NCBI RefSeq assembly: GCF_003054195.1
Contig: NZ_QBKP01000014.1
Span: 57,896 to 121,895, forward strand
Reading direction: 5' to 3'
Source of the DNA: Gemmobacter caeni
GTDB lineage: Bacteria > Pseudomonadota > Alphaproteobacteria > Rhodobacterales > Rhodobacteraceae
DNA: 64,000 nt
Part shown: positions 1-7,675 of the stretch, one piece after another
Position numbering within the stretch: position 1 is the stretch's first letter
Layout of the letters: each line of letters opens with the position of its first letter
Translations under genes and position numbers: made by a program
The notes under the pieces: model-generated
Told to the model about the DNA's origin: nothing
Seen by the model: the letters and a program-made list of their open reading frames with translations, nothing else
The model's database searches: none

Positions 1-714
1 ATCCTCTCCGACCGGCACGGAATACCAGCGCGGCTCGCCGCCATCTATGGCGATGGACAGCTGCGCCTCGCCCTGCAATGCCTCTGGCACGGCGCCGTCA
101 TCCTCGATCCGCAGCGTCAGCGTCAGTTCTTCGCCCAGAATGGCGAAGGCGGGCGCGTTCTTGACAATCAGGCGGCGGTCCCAGTCGGCGCGTTTGCCGG
201 TCAGCAGCAGGTGCAACGGTGCGGGCATCTGTGGCGCAAGTTCGGTGTCATGCACCTGCCCGTCCGAGACGATCACCGCTCCGGCGACCCGTGCGCGGGG
301 TTCCTCGGCCAGCGCCTCGGCCAGGGCGGTCATCACGCGCGAGCCACCATCCCCCGGCGCATCGCGCACCGTGATCTCGCGCAATTCGGTGCCGGGCATC
401 GCCGCCACTTCGGCCCGCAGGCGGGCCAGCGCCGCCTCTGTCTGCGCCTCGCGCCCGCCGATGCCCTGACTTGCGGTGCGGTCCACCACAGCGATCACGA
501 TGTCCGACAGCGGCGCGCGGTCTTCTTCTTGCAGCGAGGGATTGGCCAGCGCCACCAGCGCCACAATGGCAGCCAGCCCGCGCAGCCACCACCCAGGCAG
601 CCTGCGCCAGAAGGCCAGCGCCACCAGTACCACGGCCACCACACCCAGCGCAGCAATCACTGCAAGCGGCAATTGGGGGTCCAGCACGATACCGCCAGCC
701 AGAACGGGTTTCAT
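1..714 (-). CDS. VWA-like membrane protein, 3' part beyond window
   Basis: Open frame of 238 codons read on the minus strand from an ATG at 714-712 and running off the window at base 1, so the C-terminal part is missing. The protein begins with two hydrophobic segments (about residues 12-35 and 42-60). A soluble domain follows, with a VWA-like MIDAS motif (VVDRTAS, near residue 77) and a VIVSDG strand near residue 150, which suggests a von Willebrand A-like or glutamine-amidotransferase-like fold. Its ATG overlaps the stop of the DUF4159 gene by four bases (ATGA), so it is the fourth cistron of the MoxR operon. Large membrane proteins of this kind are common in MoxR/DUF58 operons, but no biochemical role is known to me. 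Confidence is good for the gene and low for function. Confidence 0.75.
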   Translation of the reverse strand, partial: MKPVLAGGIVLDPQLPLAVIAALGVVAVVLVALAFWRRLPGWWLRGLAAIVALVALANPSLQEEDRAPLSDIVIAVVDRTASQGIGGREAQTEAALARLRAEVAAMPGTELREITVRDAPGDGGSRVMTALAEALAEEPRARVAGAVIVSDGQVHDTELAPQMPAPLHLLLTGKRADWDRRLIVKNAPAFAILGEELTLTLRIEDDGAVPEALQGEAQLSIAIDGGEPRWYSVPVGED

Positions 715-3461
715 TGGCCCAGCCTTTCCAGCAGCGCGGGCACATGCACCTGATCGGATTTGTAGTTGCCGGTCAGCACATGCATGATGAGATTGATCCC
801 GAAGCGATAGGCGATCTCGCGTTGCCGGTCCCCGCCAGAACCGCGCCCGACCGGATGCGAGGGGATGCCGATTTCATCCACCGCCCAGGCCGCCGCCCAG
901 TCATTCCCGCCGATCACAACCGGCGTCACGCCGTCATTGAGATTACGAAACGGCATGCCCTCGGCCTGGGCCGCATCGGGGGGTGCCGCCTCGACCCAGA
1001 CCGGCCCGGAATAGCGGCCCGGAAAATCCTGCAACAGATAGAAGGTGCGGGTCAGGACGTGATCTTCGGGCACAGGCTCCAGCGGCGGGATGTCCAGGCC
1101 CGAGGCGATGAGTTGCAGCCGCTTCGATTCCGGCGTGGTGCCGCCGCTGACGCCCGCATCCCGCGTATCGAACAGGATCATGCCGCCGGTGCGCAGAAAA
1201 TCGTTCAGCTTGCGATAGGCATTGACCGAAGGCAGCGGCTGGTCGGCGGTGACCGGCCAGTAAAGGAAGGGAAAGAACGCCAGTTCGTCGCGTTCGATAT
1301 CGACGGCCATAGGGTCGCCCGGTTCGACGGTGGTGCGTTCGAACAATCTCATCGACAGGCCGCGCAGCCCCGCCTGCGCCAGATCATCCACCCGCTTGTC
1401 GCCAGTCAGGATATGGGCGAGACGCACCTCGCCCGTCGCCTCGATGGCAAAGGCATCCTCTGCCGCATCGGCCCGCGCGGCGGGCGCCGGGAAGGTGAGC
1501 ATCAGCGCCAGCATCAGCCGCGCCGCCAGCCCGCGTGACAAACGGCCCGAAATGCCCAGCGCCGCCAGAATATCAACCAGCATCAGGGCCAGCGCAGCCC
1601 CGAGGAGCGGCCCTTTAAGGGGACGTTCCGTGTCGCGCGCGGCGCCCTCGACCGGGGTGCCCGCAGGCCAGATCGCCGCTTGCAGCGTGGTGTCCGCTGC
1701 GGTCACATTCAGCGCCACGCGGCGGTCTTCCTCCTCGTAAAGACCGGGCAGCAGGTCGGGGCCGGGGCGCCCCACCGCCAGAGCCTCTCCCGTCACACCC
1801 GGCAGATTGCCCGCATCCTGCGCCACGCCGAAGGCATCCAGCACCTGCACCGGCGCAAAGCTGTGCCCGGCCAGCGCGCGATCTTCGGTCATCCCGATGC
1901 GGGCAGCCGTAACCAGCCGGTCCAGCATCTGCACGAACAACCCCGACAGCGGCAGCGAGGACCATTCGGCATTGGCCGTGACATGGAACAGCACCACCTG
2001 CCCCGCGCCCGTCTCCTTGCGCGTCACCAGCGGCGTGCCATCGGCCAGCGCGGCAATGGTCCGCGCGGCCAGTTCCGGCCCCGGTTCAGCCAGCACCTGC
2101 CGGGTCACCGAAACCTCGTCAGGCACCGCCAGACCGAAAAACGGGCTGCCCTCGGCAAAGGGCGCCAATGTGCGGGGGTCGCCCCAACTCATCGCGCCGC
2201 CAAGATTACGGCCCCCCGCGCGCAAACGCACTGGCAGCAACGGGTCATCCTCGCCCGGCGCCCATTCGGCGGCGGCCAGACGCGGCCCGGCGAAGCGCAG
2301 GAGCGTGCCCCCCTCGGCCACCCATTTCAGCAGCGCCTCGGCCTCGGCGTTGCCCAGCCGCGCAACATCGGTCAGCACCACCACATCGGGGCTGGCCAGC
2401 AGCACATCCGACAGGCCGCCCTCGATCAGATCAGCCTCGGGCGCCATCGCCTGCCGCAGATAATGCGCAGGCGACAGCAGGATCAGCCCCTCGGCATCCG
2501 CCTCGCTGCCTACCAGCGCCACTTTGCGCCGCTTGAGGCTGTCATCGGTCAGCGAGACCGCCCCCGCCGTCGGCTGACCAGCGATTTCAAACCGCGTCAG
2601 CCGGTTGCGCAACTCGGGCGGCAGGTCGAGCGTCCCCTCGGCCACACCCTGCCCGGTGGCGAACACCAGCGTGGTGCGGGCCAGTTCGCGTTCGATCCCG
2701 GCAGGGTCCGGGCCACGCGCGGAAATCTCGATCTCCTGCTGCGCGCCGGCAGGCAGGCGCAGCGCGGCAAGCTGCACTGCCCCATCACGGAACACCGGCG
2801 GCTTCAGCGCGATCACCGGACGCGGTGTTTCAAACACGGTCAGCGGGCCATGTGTAGCCATGGCGGCTGCCAGATCGGCACGCCCCGGATGGTCCAGCCC
2901 GTCGGACAGCCAATAGGTTTCAAACCGCCCCTCGCCCAGCGCAGCGGCCCAGGCCGACAGATCGGCAGGCGCGAAAGGTTGCGGTACCAGCCCGGCCAGA
3001 CGGTCGCGGATGGCAGCAGCGCTGTGGAACACCGGAGCCTCGGGCCGGTCGGTCAGACGGATCAGCCCGACCGTGCGCCCGGCACGGCCGGCCGCCTCGG
3101 CCTTGGTCATCGCGCGGTCGATGCGGCGCGGCCAGTCACGGGCATCGGCCCAGGTGCCATCCACCACGATCAGCAGCGGGTCATCCGTCGCAGCCGCAGG
3201 CGGCGCGGGGTTCAGCACCGGCCCGGCAAAGGCGATGATCGCCGCCGCCAGCGCCGCCATGCGCAGCAGCAGCAGCCAGAGCGGCGTGCGCTCCGTCTCG
3301 GCATCCTCGTCGGTCAGGCCCAGCAGAAGGGCCACACCCGGAAAACGGCGACGCAGGGGCGCGGGCGGCACCGCACGCAACAAAAGCCACAGCAGCGGCA
3401 GTGCAGGCAAAGCCAGCAGCAGAAGCGGCGCGGTGAAACCGACAGGGCCCAGCATCCACAT
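711..3461 (-). CDS. BatA-type membrane protein with C-terminal DUF4159
   Basis: Protein of about 916 residues. It starts with the double-transmembrane BatA-type N-terminus (WMLGPVGFTAPLLLLALPAL, then a second helix after TERTPLWLLLL). The middle is a long periplasmic region, and a DUF4159 domain occupies roughly the last 220 residues (EVRLAHILTGDKRVDDLAQ; RTGGMILFDTRDAG). A longer frame exists to 3494, but I chose the ATG at 3461 because it overlaps the DUF58 stop as TGATG and puts the membrane segment at the N-terminus, as in the family. It sits between DUF58 and the VWA-like gene, coupled to both. Such operons are thought to work as a MoxR AAA+ chaperone with membrane VWA partners; the client here is unknown. 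Confidence 0.85.
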   Translation of the reverse strand: MWMLGPVGFTAPLLLLALPALPLLWLLLRAVPPAPLRRRFPGVALLLGLTDEDAETERTPLWLLLLRMAALAAAIIAFAGPVLNPAPPAAATDDPLLIVVDGTWADARDWPRRIDRAMTKAEAAGRAGRTVGLIRLTDRPEAPVFHSAAAIRDRLAGLVPQPFAPADLSAWAAALGEGRFETYWLSDGLDHPGRADLAAAMATHGPLTVFETPRPVIALKPPVFRDGAVQLAALRLPAGAQQEIEISARGPDPAGIERELARTTLVFATGQGVAEGTLDLPPELRNRLTRFEIAGQPTAGAVSLTDDSLKRRKVALVGSEADAEGLILLSPAHYLRQAMAPEADLIEGGLSDVLLASPDVVVLTDVARLGNAEAEALLKWVAEGGTLLRFAGPRLAAAEWAPGEDDPLLPVRLRAGGRNLGGAMSWGDPRTLAPFAEGSPFFGLAVPDEVSVTRQVLAEPGPELAARTIAALADGTPLVTRKETGAGQVVLFHVTANAEWSSLPLSGLFVQMLDRLVTAARIGMTEDRALAGHSFAPVQVLDAFGVAQDAGNLPGVTGEALAVGRPGPDLLPGLYEEEDRRVALNVTAADTTLQAAIWPAGTPVEGAARDTERPLKGPLLGAALALMLVDILAALGISGRLSRGLAARLMLALMLTFPAPAARADAAEDAFAIEATGEVRLAHILTGDKRVDDLAQAGLRGLSMRLFERTTVEPGDPMAVDIERDELAFFPFLYWPVTADQPLPSVNAYRKLNDFLRTGGMILFDTRDAGVSGGTTPESKRLQLIASGLDIPPLEPVPEDHVLTRTFYLLQDFPGRYSGPVWVEAAPPDAAQAEGMPFRNLNDGVTPVVIGGNDWAAAWAVDEIGIPSHPVGRGSGGDRQREIAYRFGINLIMHVLTGNYKSDQVHVPALLERLGQ

Positions 3462-4333
3462 CAGAGCGCGGCCTCCAGCGCCCGGTAAAGCCACAGCAGA
3501 GCCGGTTGCGGCGCGGTGCCGGTGTGATGCGTGGTCACATGCCAGCCCGAGGCGGCGGCAAGTTCAGCCAGCCGCGCCTTGCGTTCGGCCAGCCGCGCCA
3601 GATAGCGGTCGCGCAGGTCACCCGCACGGCGGGTTTCATGGCGCAAGGTGCCGCCCATGGATTCAAAGATCGTGCGGCCGTCGAAAGGAAATTCCTCCTC
3701 CGCCGGGTCCAGCACCTGAAGCAGAACGCCCCGCGCGGCGCGCGCCGTGGCGGCTTCCAGCGCGGCCTCCACCCCCGCCAGATCGCCAAGGAAATCAGAG
3801 ATCAGCACGACGCGGCCATGGTGCGGCAAGCCGCCAACCTCGGGGCGGCCGTAATCCTCGGCGCTGTCCTCGGCCAGCGCCAGCGCCAGCCGTTCGGCCT
3901 GCGCCCGGCCCGAACGCGGCGCGATGTCACCGCCCGCCAGCCCGACCCGCTCGCCCCCGCGCAGCAGCAACACCGCCAGCGCCAGCGCCAGAAGCCGCGC
4001 ACGGTCGGCCTTGGTCGGTCGGTTCTTCGCGCCGGAAAACCGCATCGAAGCCGCCGGATCGACCCAAAGCGCCACACTCTGCGCCGCCTGCCATTCGCGT
4101 TCGCGCACGAAATGCGCATCCGACCGGGCAGAGCGACGCCAGTCGATACCGCGCGCGCCATCCCCGGCATGGGCCGGGCGATACTGCCAGAATTCATCCC
4201 CCAGACCGGCGCGACGGCGGCCGTGGTCGCCCAGAACCACCGCCTGCGCCAGATGATCCGCCGCCGCCAGCAACGGCGGCAGTGTGGCGCCCAGCGTTTC
4301 GGCCCTTGCACGCAGGTCGGGGGAAGCGGTCAC
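3461..4333 (-). CDS. DUF58 domain protein
   Basis: Protein of 290 residues with the hallmark DUF58 segment around residues 45-80 (RPAHAGDGARGIDWRRSAR, then HFVREREWQ). A degenerate VWA fold follows, starting at LWVDPAASMRF, and VVLISDFLGDL is near residue 175. DUF58 proteins are almost always encoded next to a MoxR ATPase, as here. Its start overlaps the moxR stop by four bases (ATGA) and its stop overlaps the next ATG, so the operon is tightly coupled. It is predicted to be cytoplasmic or membrane-associated and to act with MoxR in maturing an envelope or metal-dependent enzyme. That role is inferred from the family, not shown here. Confidence 0.9.
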   Translation of the reverse strand: MTASPDLRARAETLGATLPPLLAAADHLAQAVVLGDHGRRRAGLGDEFWQYRPAHAGDGARGIDWRRSARSDAHFVREREWQAAQSVALWVDPAASMRFSGAKNRPTKADRARLLALALAVLLLRGGERVGLAGGDIAPRSGRAQAERLALALAEDSAEDYGRPEVGGLPHHGRVVLISDFLGDLAGVEAALEAATARAARGVLLQVLDPAEEEFPFDGRTIFESMGGTLRHETRRAGDLRDRYLARLAERKARLAELAAASGWHVTTHHTGTAPQPALLWLYRALEAAL

Positions 4334-5328
4334 GCGGCGGCCTCAAGCCCGAGGCTGCGGGCCGTGGCGGCGGCAATGACATCGGCAAGGCTTTCGCCCC
4401 GCGCCCGCGCGGCAAAGGTCAACGCCATGCGATGCACCAGCACCGGCTGCGCCAGCGCCGCCACATCGGCAACCGACGGGGCCAGACGCCCCTCCAAAAG
4501 AGCGCGCGCGCGCACTGCCAGCATAAGCGCCTGCGCCGCACGCGGCCCCGGCCCCCAGGCCAGCGTACCGGCCAGCGCGGCCCCCTCGGGTTCACCCGGA
4601 CGGCAGCCGCGCACCAGATCGAGGATCGCCTCGACCACGCTGTCGCCCACCGGCATGCGGCGGATGACCTCTTGCGCGGACAGCAGTTCTTCGGCGGTGA
4701 ACACCGGATGCACCACCGCCTCGGTCGCGCCGGTGGTGGCCAGCAGGATGTCACGTTCCGCCTGACGCACCGGATAGGCGACGTCGATCTGCAACAGGAA
4801 CCGGTCAAGCTGCGCCTCGGGCAGCGGATAGGTGCCCTCCTGTTCAATCGGGTTCTGCGTCGCAAGCACATGGAACGGGCGGCCCAGCGGGCGGTGCTGC
4901 CCGGCGATGGTCACCTCGCGTTCCTGCATCGCCTGCAACAGTGCCGATTGCGTGCGCGGGCTGGCGCGGTTGATCTCATCCGCCATCAGAAGCTGGCAGA
5001 ACACCGGCCCCTCGATGAAACGGAAGGCGCGGCTGCCATCGGCGGCAGTTTCCAGCACTTCGGAGCCGAGGATATCGGCGGGCATCAGATCGGGCGTGAA
5101 CTGGATGCGGTTGCCATGCAGGCCCAGCACGGTGGACAGCGTATCGACCAGCCGCGTCTTGCCCAGACCGGGCAGTCCCACCAGCAGCGCATGCCCGCCA
5201 CACAGGATCGACGCAAGCACCAGATCGACCACTTTTTCCTGCCCGATGAAGCGCTTGTCGATCATGGCCTTGGCCGCTGCCAGCCGGTCGCCCAGCGCCT
5301 CGATCCGCGTCACCAGTTCATCGGTCAT
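4330..5328 (-). CDS. MoxR family AAA+ ATPase
   Basis: Protein of 332 residues. Walker A is GLPGLGKT at residues 51-58 and Walker B is LLMADEIN at about 113-120. The sensor segment VLATQNPIEQEGTYPLPEAQ and the C-terminal lid are characteristic of MoxR (AAA_3). MoxR ATPases act as chaperones that help insert metals or assemble complexes, usually with VWA-domain partners. It is the first gene of the minus-strand operon moxR, DUF58, DUF4159, VWA-like. The 58-base gap to the divergent DUF1285 gene (5329-5386) must hold both promoters; it is relatively AT-rich (CTATATTCACATTAGAAC) but I cannot assign boxes. Confidence 0.93.
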   Translation of the reverse strand: MTDELVTRIEALGDRLAAAKAMIDKRFIGQEKVVDLVLASILCGGHALLVGLPGLGKTRLVDTLSTVLGLHGNRIQFTPDLMPADILGSEVLETAADGSRAFRFIEGPVFCQLLMADEINRASPRTQSALLQAMQEREVTIAGQHRPLGRPFHVLATQNPIEQEGTYPLPEAQLDRFLLQIDVAYPVRQAERDILLATTGATEAVVHPVFTAEELLSAQEVIRRMPVGDSVVEAILDLVRGCRPGEPEGAALAGTLAWGPGPRAAQALMLAVRARALLEGRLAPSVADVAALAQPVLVHRMALTFAARARGESLADVIAAATARSLGLEAAA

Positions 5329-5386
5329 GACATCTGCCCTTCGTAGACTATATTCACATTAGAACGGATCACGGGCGCGGGCACAA

Positions 5387-5980
5387 ATGACAAAAGCGAA
5401 ATCGGGACCAAAGGTCGAAACTTCGGGAATTCTGGAACAGGCGCAGCGCGCGGCGAAGAAAGGCCCGCCGCCGGTGCATCTGTGGAACCCCGATTATTGC
5501 GGCGAGATGGACATGCGCATCGCCCGCGACGGCACATGGTTTCACGAGGGCACCCCCATCGGCCGCGCACCGCTGGTGAGACTGTTCGCCTCGATCCTGA
5601 AGCTGGAGGACGGGCGCTTTTACCTCGTCACCCCGGTGGAAAAGCTGGGCATCGTGGTCGAGGATGCGCCCTTCATCGCGGTGGATTTCACCCGCGAGGG
5701 CACGGGTGACAGCCAGCGCCTGACCTTCACCACCAATGTCGGTGATGAAGTGACAGCGGGGCCGGAGCATCCGATCCGGGTCGAGCGCCACGGGACGGAA
5801 GGCGAACCCGCCCCTTACGTCATGGTCCGGCGCGGGCTGGAGGCGCGGATCGACCGCAAGAGTTTCTACCGCCTCGTCGAAATCGGTGTCACGCGGCCCC
5901 ATGAAGGGGCGGACTGGTTCGGGCTGATGTCGGATGGTGCCTTCTTTCCGGTCATTCCCGCCGCAGAACTGGGCAGCTGA
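5387..5980 (+). CDS. DUF1285 protein
   Basis: Protein of 197 residues matching the DUF1285 family. It is a soluble protein with the typical segments PPPVHLWNPDYCGEMDMRI near residue 27, DGTWFHEGTPIGR, and GLMSDGAFFPV near the C-terminus. No signal peptide or membrane segment is visible. The family is widespread in alphaproteobacteria and structurally known, but without an assigned reaction. It is transcribed divergently from moxR, and its ATG lies close to the intergenic region. Its position beside the MoxR operon is common in Rhodobacterales, but I can infer no functional link. Confidence 0.88.
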   Translation: MTKAKSGPKVETSGILEQAQRAAKKGPPPVHLWNPDYCGEMDMRIARDGTWFHEGTPIGRAPLVRLFASILKLEDGRFYLVTPVEKLGIVVEDAPFIAVDFTREGTGDSQRLTFTTNVGDEVTAGPEHPIRVERHGTEGEPAPYVMVRRGLEARIDRKSFYRLVEIGVTRPHEGADWFGLMSDGAFFPVIPAAELGS

Positions 5981-6076
5981 CGCGCAGGAGCCTCCGCACA
6001 AGGCAGCCTGCGCGGGCGCACAGGACAATGGCAGTGCCCTTGCGCTAACAGAAGCGCATTCCTGACCGAGGTTGCC

Positions 6077-6298
6077 ATGATCCCCGCCCGTTTCTCCCCT
6101 GTCCTGTTCGGCCTGATCCTGTCGGGGCTGATGTCCTGGATCGTCAGCGGCATCGCCACCCTGCGCGCCCTTGGCCCTGCACCGGGCTTTTTGGGCGAAT
6201 GGATGGGAAGCTGGCTCACCGCATGGGCCGTGGCTTTCCCGGTCGTGCTGCTGGTGGCGCCGGTCGCCCGCCGCATCGTGGCCCGGCTGACGGTCTGA
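6077..6298 (+). CDS. DUF2798 small membrane protein
   Basis: Protein of 73 residues with two predicted transmembrane helices (about residues 5-28 and 45-66) and a short loop. The pattern (FSPVLFGLILSGLMSWIVSG; MGSWLTAWAVAFPVVLLVAP) fits the DUF2798 family of small inner-membrane proteins of unknown role. The preceding bases (ACCGAGGTTGCC) give a modest ribosome binding site. It is probably a single gene. Confidence 0.75.
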   Translation: MIPARFSPVLFGLILSGLMSWIVSGIATLRALGPAPGFLGEWMGSWLTAWAVAFPVVLLVAPVARRIVARLTV

Positions 6299-6395
6299 CG
6301 CCGCAGCGCGGCGCTTCGCCCTTGCCGCCCTCGCCGCCTGCTTTTATCATGCGTCAAAGGCCCTCAGGGCCAAGCCATGATCCATGAGGACAGCC

Positions 6396-6581
6396 ATGAC
6401 CATCGAAGCCCCGGAAACCCAGGTCGTCACCACTTGGAAAGTGGCCTGCGACGGAGGCGAAGGCGCGCTTGGCCACCCGCGCGTCTGGCTGACCATTCCG
6501 CAGGATACCGGCTTCGTCGAATGCGGCTATTGCGACAAGCGCTATGTGATCGACCGCGATCACGCCCACGACGACCACTGA
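6396..6581 (+). CDS. CHCC-type zinc-finger domain protein
   Basis: Small protein of about 61 residues. It carries the zf-CHCC pattern: a first Cys in KVACDGG, a His in GHPRVWL, and two Cys in ECGYC, followed by DKRYV. This is the same fold as the NDUFS6 subunit of complex I. In alphaproteobacteria such proteins occur as free small genes of uncertain role, possibly zinc binding in respiratory chain assembly. The ATG at 6396 is preferred to the in-frame ATG at 6384 because GAGGAC lies a few bases before it and family members start close to this point. The 172 bases after it, up to the convergent GNAT stop, contain no gene I can support. Confidence 0.8.
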   Translation: MTIEAPETQVVTTWKVACDGGEGALGHPRVWLTIPQDTGFVECGYCDKRYVIDRDHAHDDH

Positions 6582-6753
6582 TCCCCGCACGATACCGCCG
6601 CTGACTGACCGGCAATTTGCTGGCTCGTCGATGCCGGGCAGGGTCGTGGCTTTTGACGACAGGGCGAATCGCCTGCCGCTGGCCGCAGGGCCGCGATGCG
6701 GGGCCAGTACCCGGCACCACGGCGTTGCGCCCGTCCCTTTCGCCTTCCGACGA

Positions 6754-7218
6754 TCAGGCCAGCGCCACAGCAAATCGCGGCCCGGTCACCGGAAGCTCCG
6801 CCAGTCCCATCGCCCGATAGGCGGCCTGTGCGTCGGTATTCGCCGGATGGGTCGAGATGGTCAGCCCGCTGCGCCCTTCTTCCAGCGTCAGTTCCCGCGC
6901 CGCTGCGATCAGCGCCCGGCCCACGCCCGCCCGCCGGAAGGGCTGCTGCACGAACAGGTGATCCATCACATAGCCCACCTGCCCCGTCACCAGGTTCTGC
7001 CGCGCGACAAGCAGGGCATAGCCCACCGGATGCGGCGCCGGGCTGTCACTCAGACAGGCGACCATAAGCCGCGTTGCCGGGCTTTGAAATACCAGCCGCG
7101 ACAGATCGGCGGGGGTGATGGTCGCCGCATCGCCATGATGCGCGGCCAGCGCGATCAGCATGCGATGCACCTCGGGCAGATGCACGGGTTCGGCGGTTCG
7201 GACGTTGACGACAGACAT
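6754..7218 (-). CDS. GNAT family N-acetyltransferase
   Basis: Protein of 154 residues with the GNAT layout. Motif A is QVGYVMDHLFVQQPFRRAGV followed by GRALIAAA, the acetyl-CoA pyrophosphate loop (R/QxxGxG/A), and motif B follows with LTISTHPANTDAQAAYRAMG. Substrate cannot be told. The open frame extends upstream to 7338, but the ATG at 7218 (MSVVNVRTAEP) is chosen because a purine-rich GGAACC lies just before it and the upstream residues are low-complexity and basic. It stands alone, convergent with the zinc-finger gene. Confidence 0.85.
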   Translation of the reverse strand: MSVVNVRTAEPVHLPEVHRMLIALAAHHGDAATITPADLSRLVFQSPATRLMVACLSDSPAPHPVGYALLVARQNLVTGQVGYVMDHLFVQQPFRRAGVGRALIAAARELTLEEGRSGLTISTHPANTDAQAAYRAMGLAELPVTGPRFAVALA

Positions 7219-7402
7219 ATGGAAGGTTCCTTTGCGTTTCGCCCGCTTGGGAACCCCGATCCTCATGGCCTGCCCCTCGCGGGCGGCCTGTGGGTCATTT
7301 GGAAATGCTGACCGGCCGCCTATGTAGCGTCGGACCAATAAAACGAGACGAGGGCGATCAGGTTCAGCATGGCGCGCACCATGGCGCCGCGCCGCGCGCG
7401 CG

Positions 7403-7603
7403 TCAAGCCCCGCGTTTGGCGCTGATCGCCCCGAGGATGGCGCCCAGCACCGCCCCTGCGGGCATCCAGAAGAACGCCACGCTCATCGCATAGGAGCCTT
7501 CGGCCTGCGAGACCGGCATCACATAGGTCAACCCGACCGCGATCCCCAGTGCGACCAGCGCCCCCAGCACGAAACCGGCCAATGCACGTCCCAGAACCCG
7601 CAT
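7403..7603 (-). CDS. hypothetical small membrane protein
   Basis: Open frame of 66 residues embedded as the end of a much longer antisense frame through polA. Read from the ATG at 7603 it gives two clean hydrophobic helices (about residues 5-30 and 40-60, ending GAILGAISAKRGA), a typical small inner-membrane protein. It is divergent from polA with a 72-base gap, a sensible place for two promoters. I do not recognise a family. The 184 bases between it and the GNAT start hold only short frames that I cannot support as genes. Confidence 0.55.
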   Translation of the reverse strand: MRVLGRALAGFVLGALVALGIAVGLTYVMPVSQAEGSYAMSVAFFWMPAGAVLGAILGAISAKRGA

Positions 7604-7675
7604 CCATGCCTCCGATGGGTGGCAGACCGCCCCCGTTCGTGCCAATACTGCCATGAAACCGCGCGGAGAACGACC

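Noticed and set aside
1680..5346. Long plus-strand open frames (about 600 and 780 codons) across the MoxR operon
   Set aside because: They are antisense shadows of GC-rich coding sequence; the proteins are Arg/Pro/Gln-rich with no family motif, while the minus-strand frames have clear domains and coupled starts.
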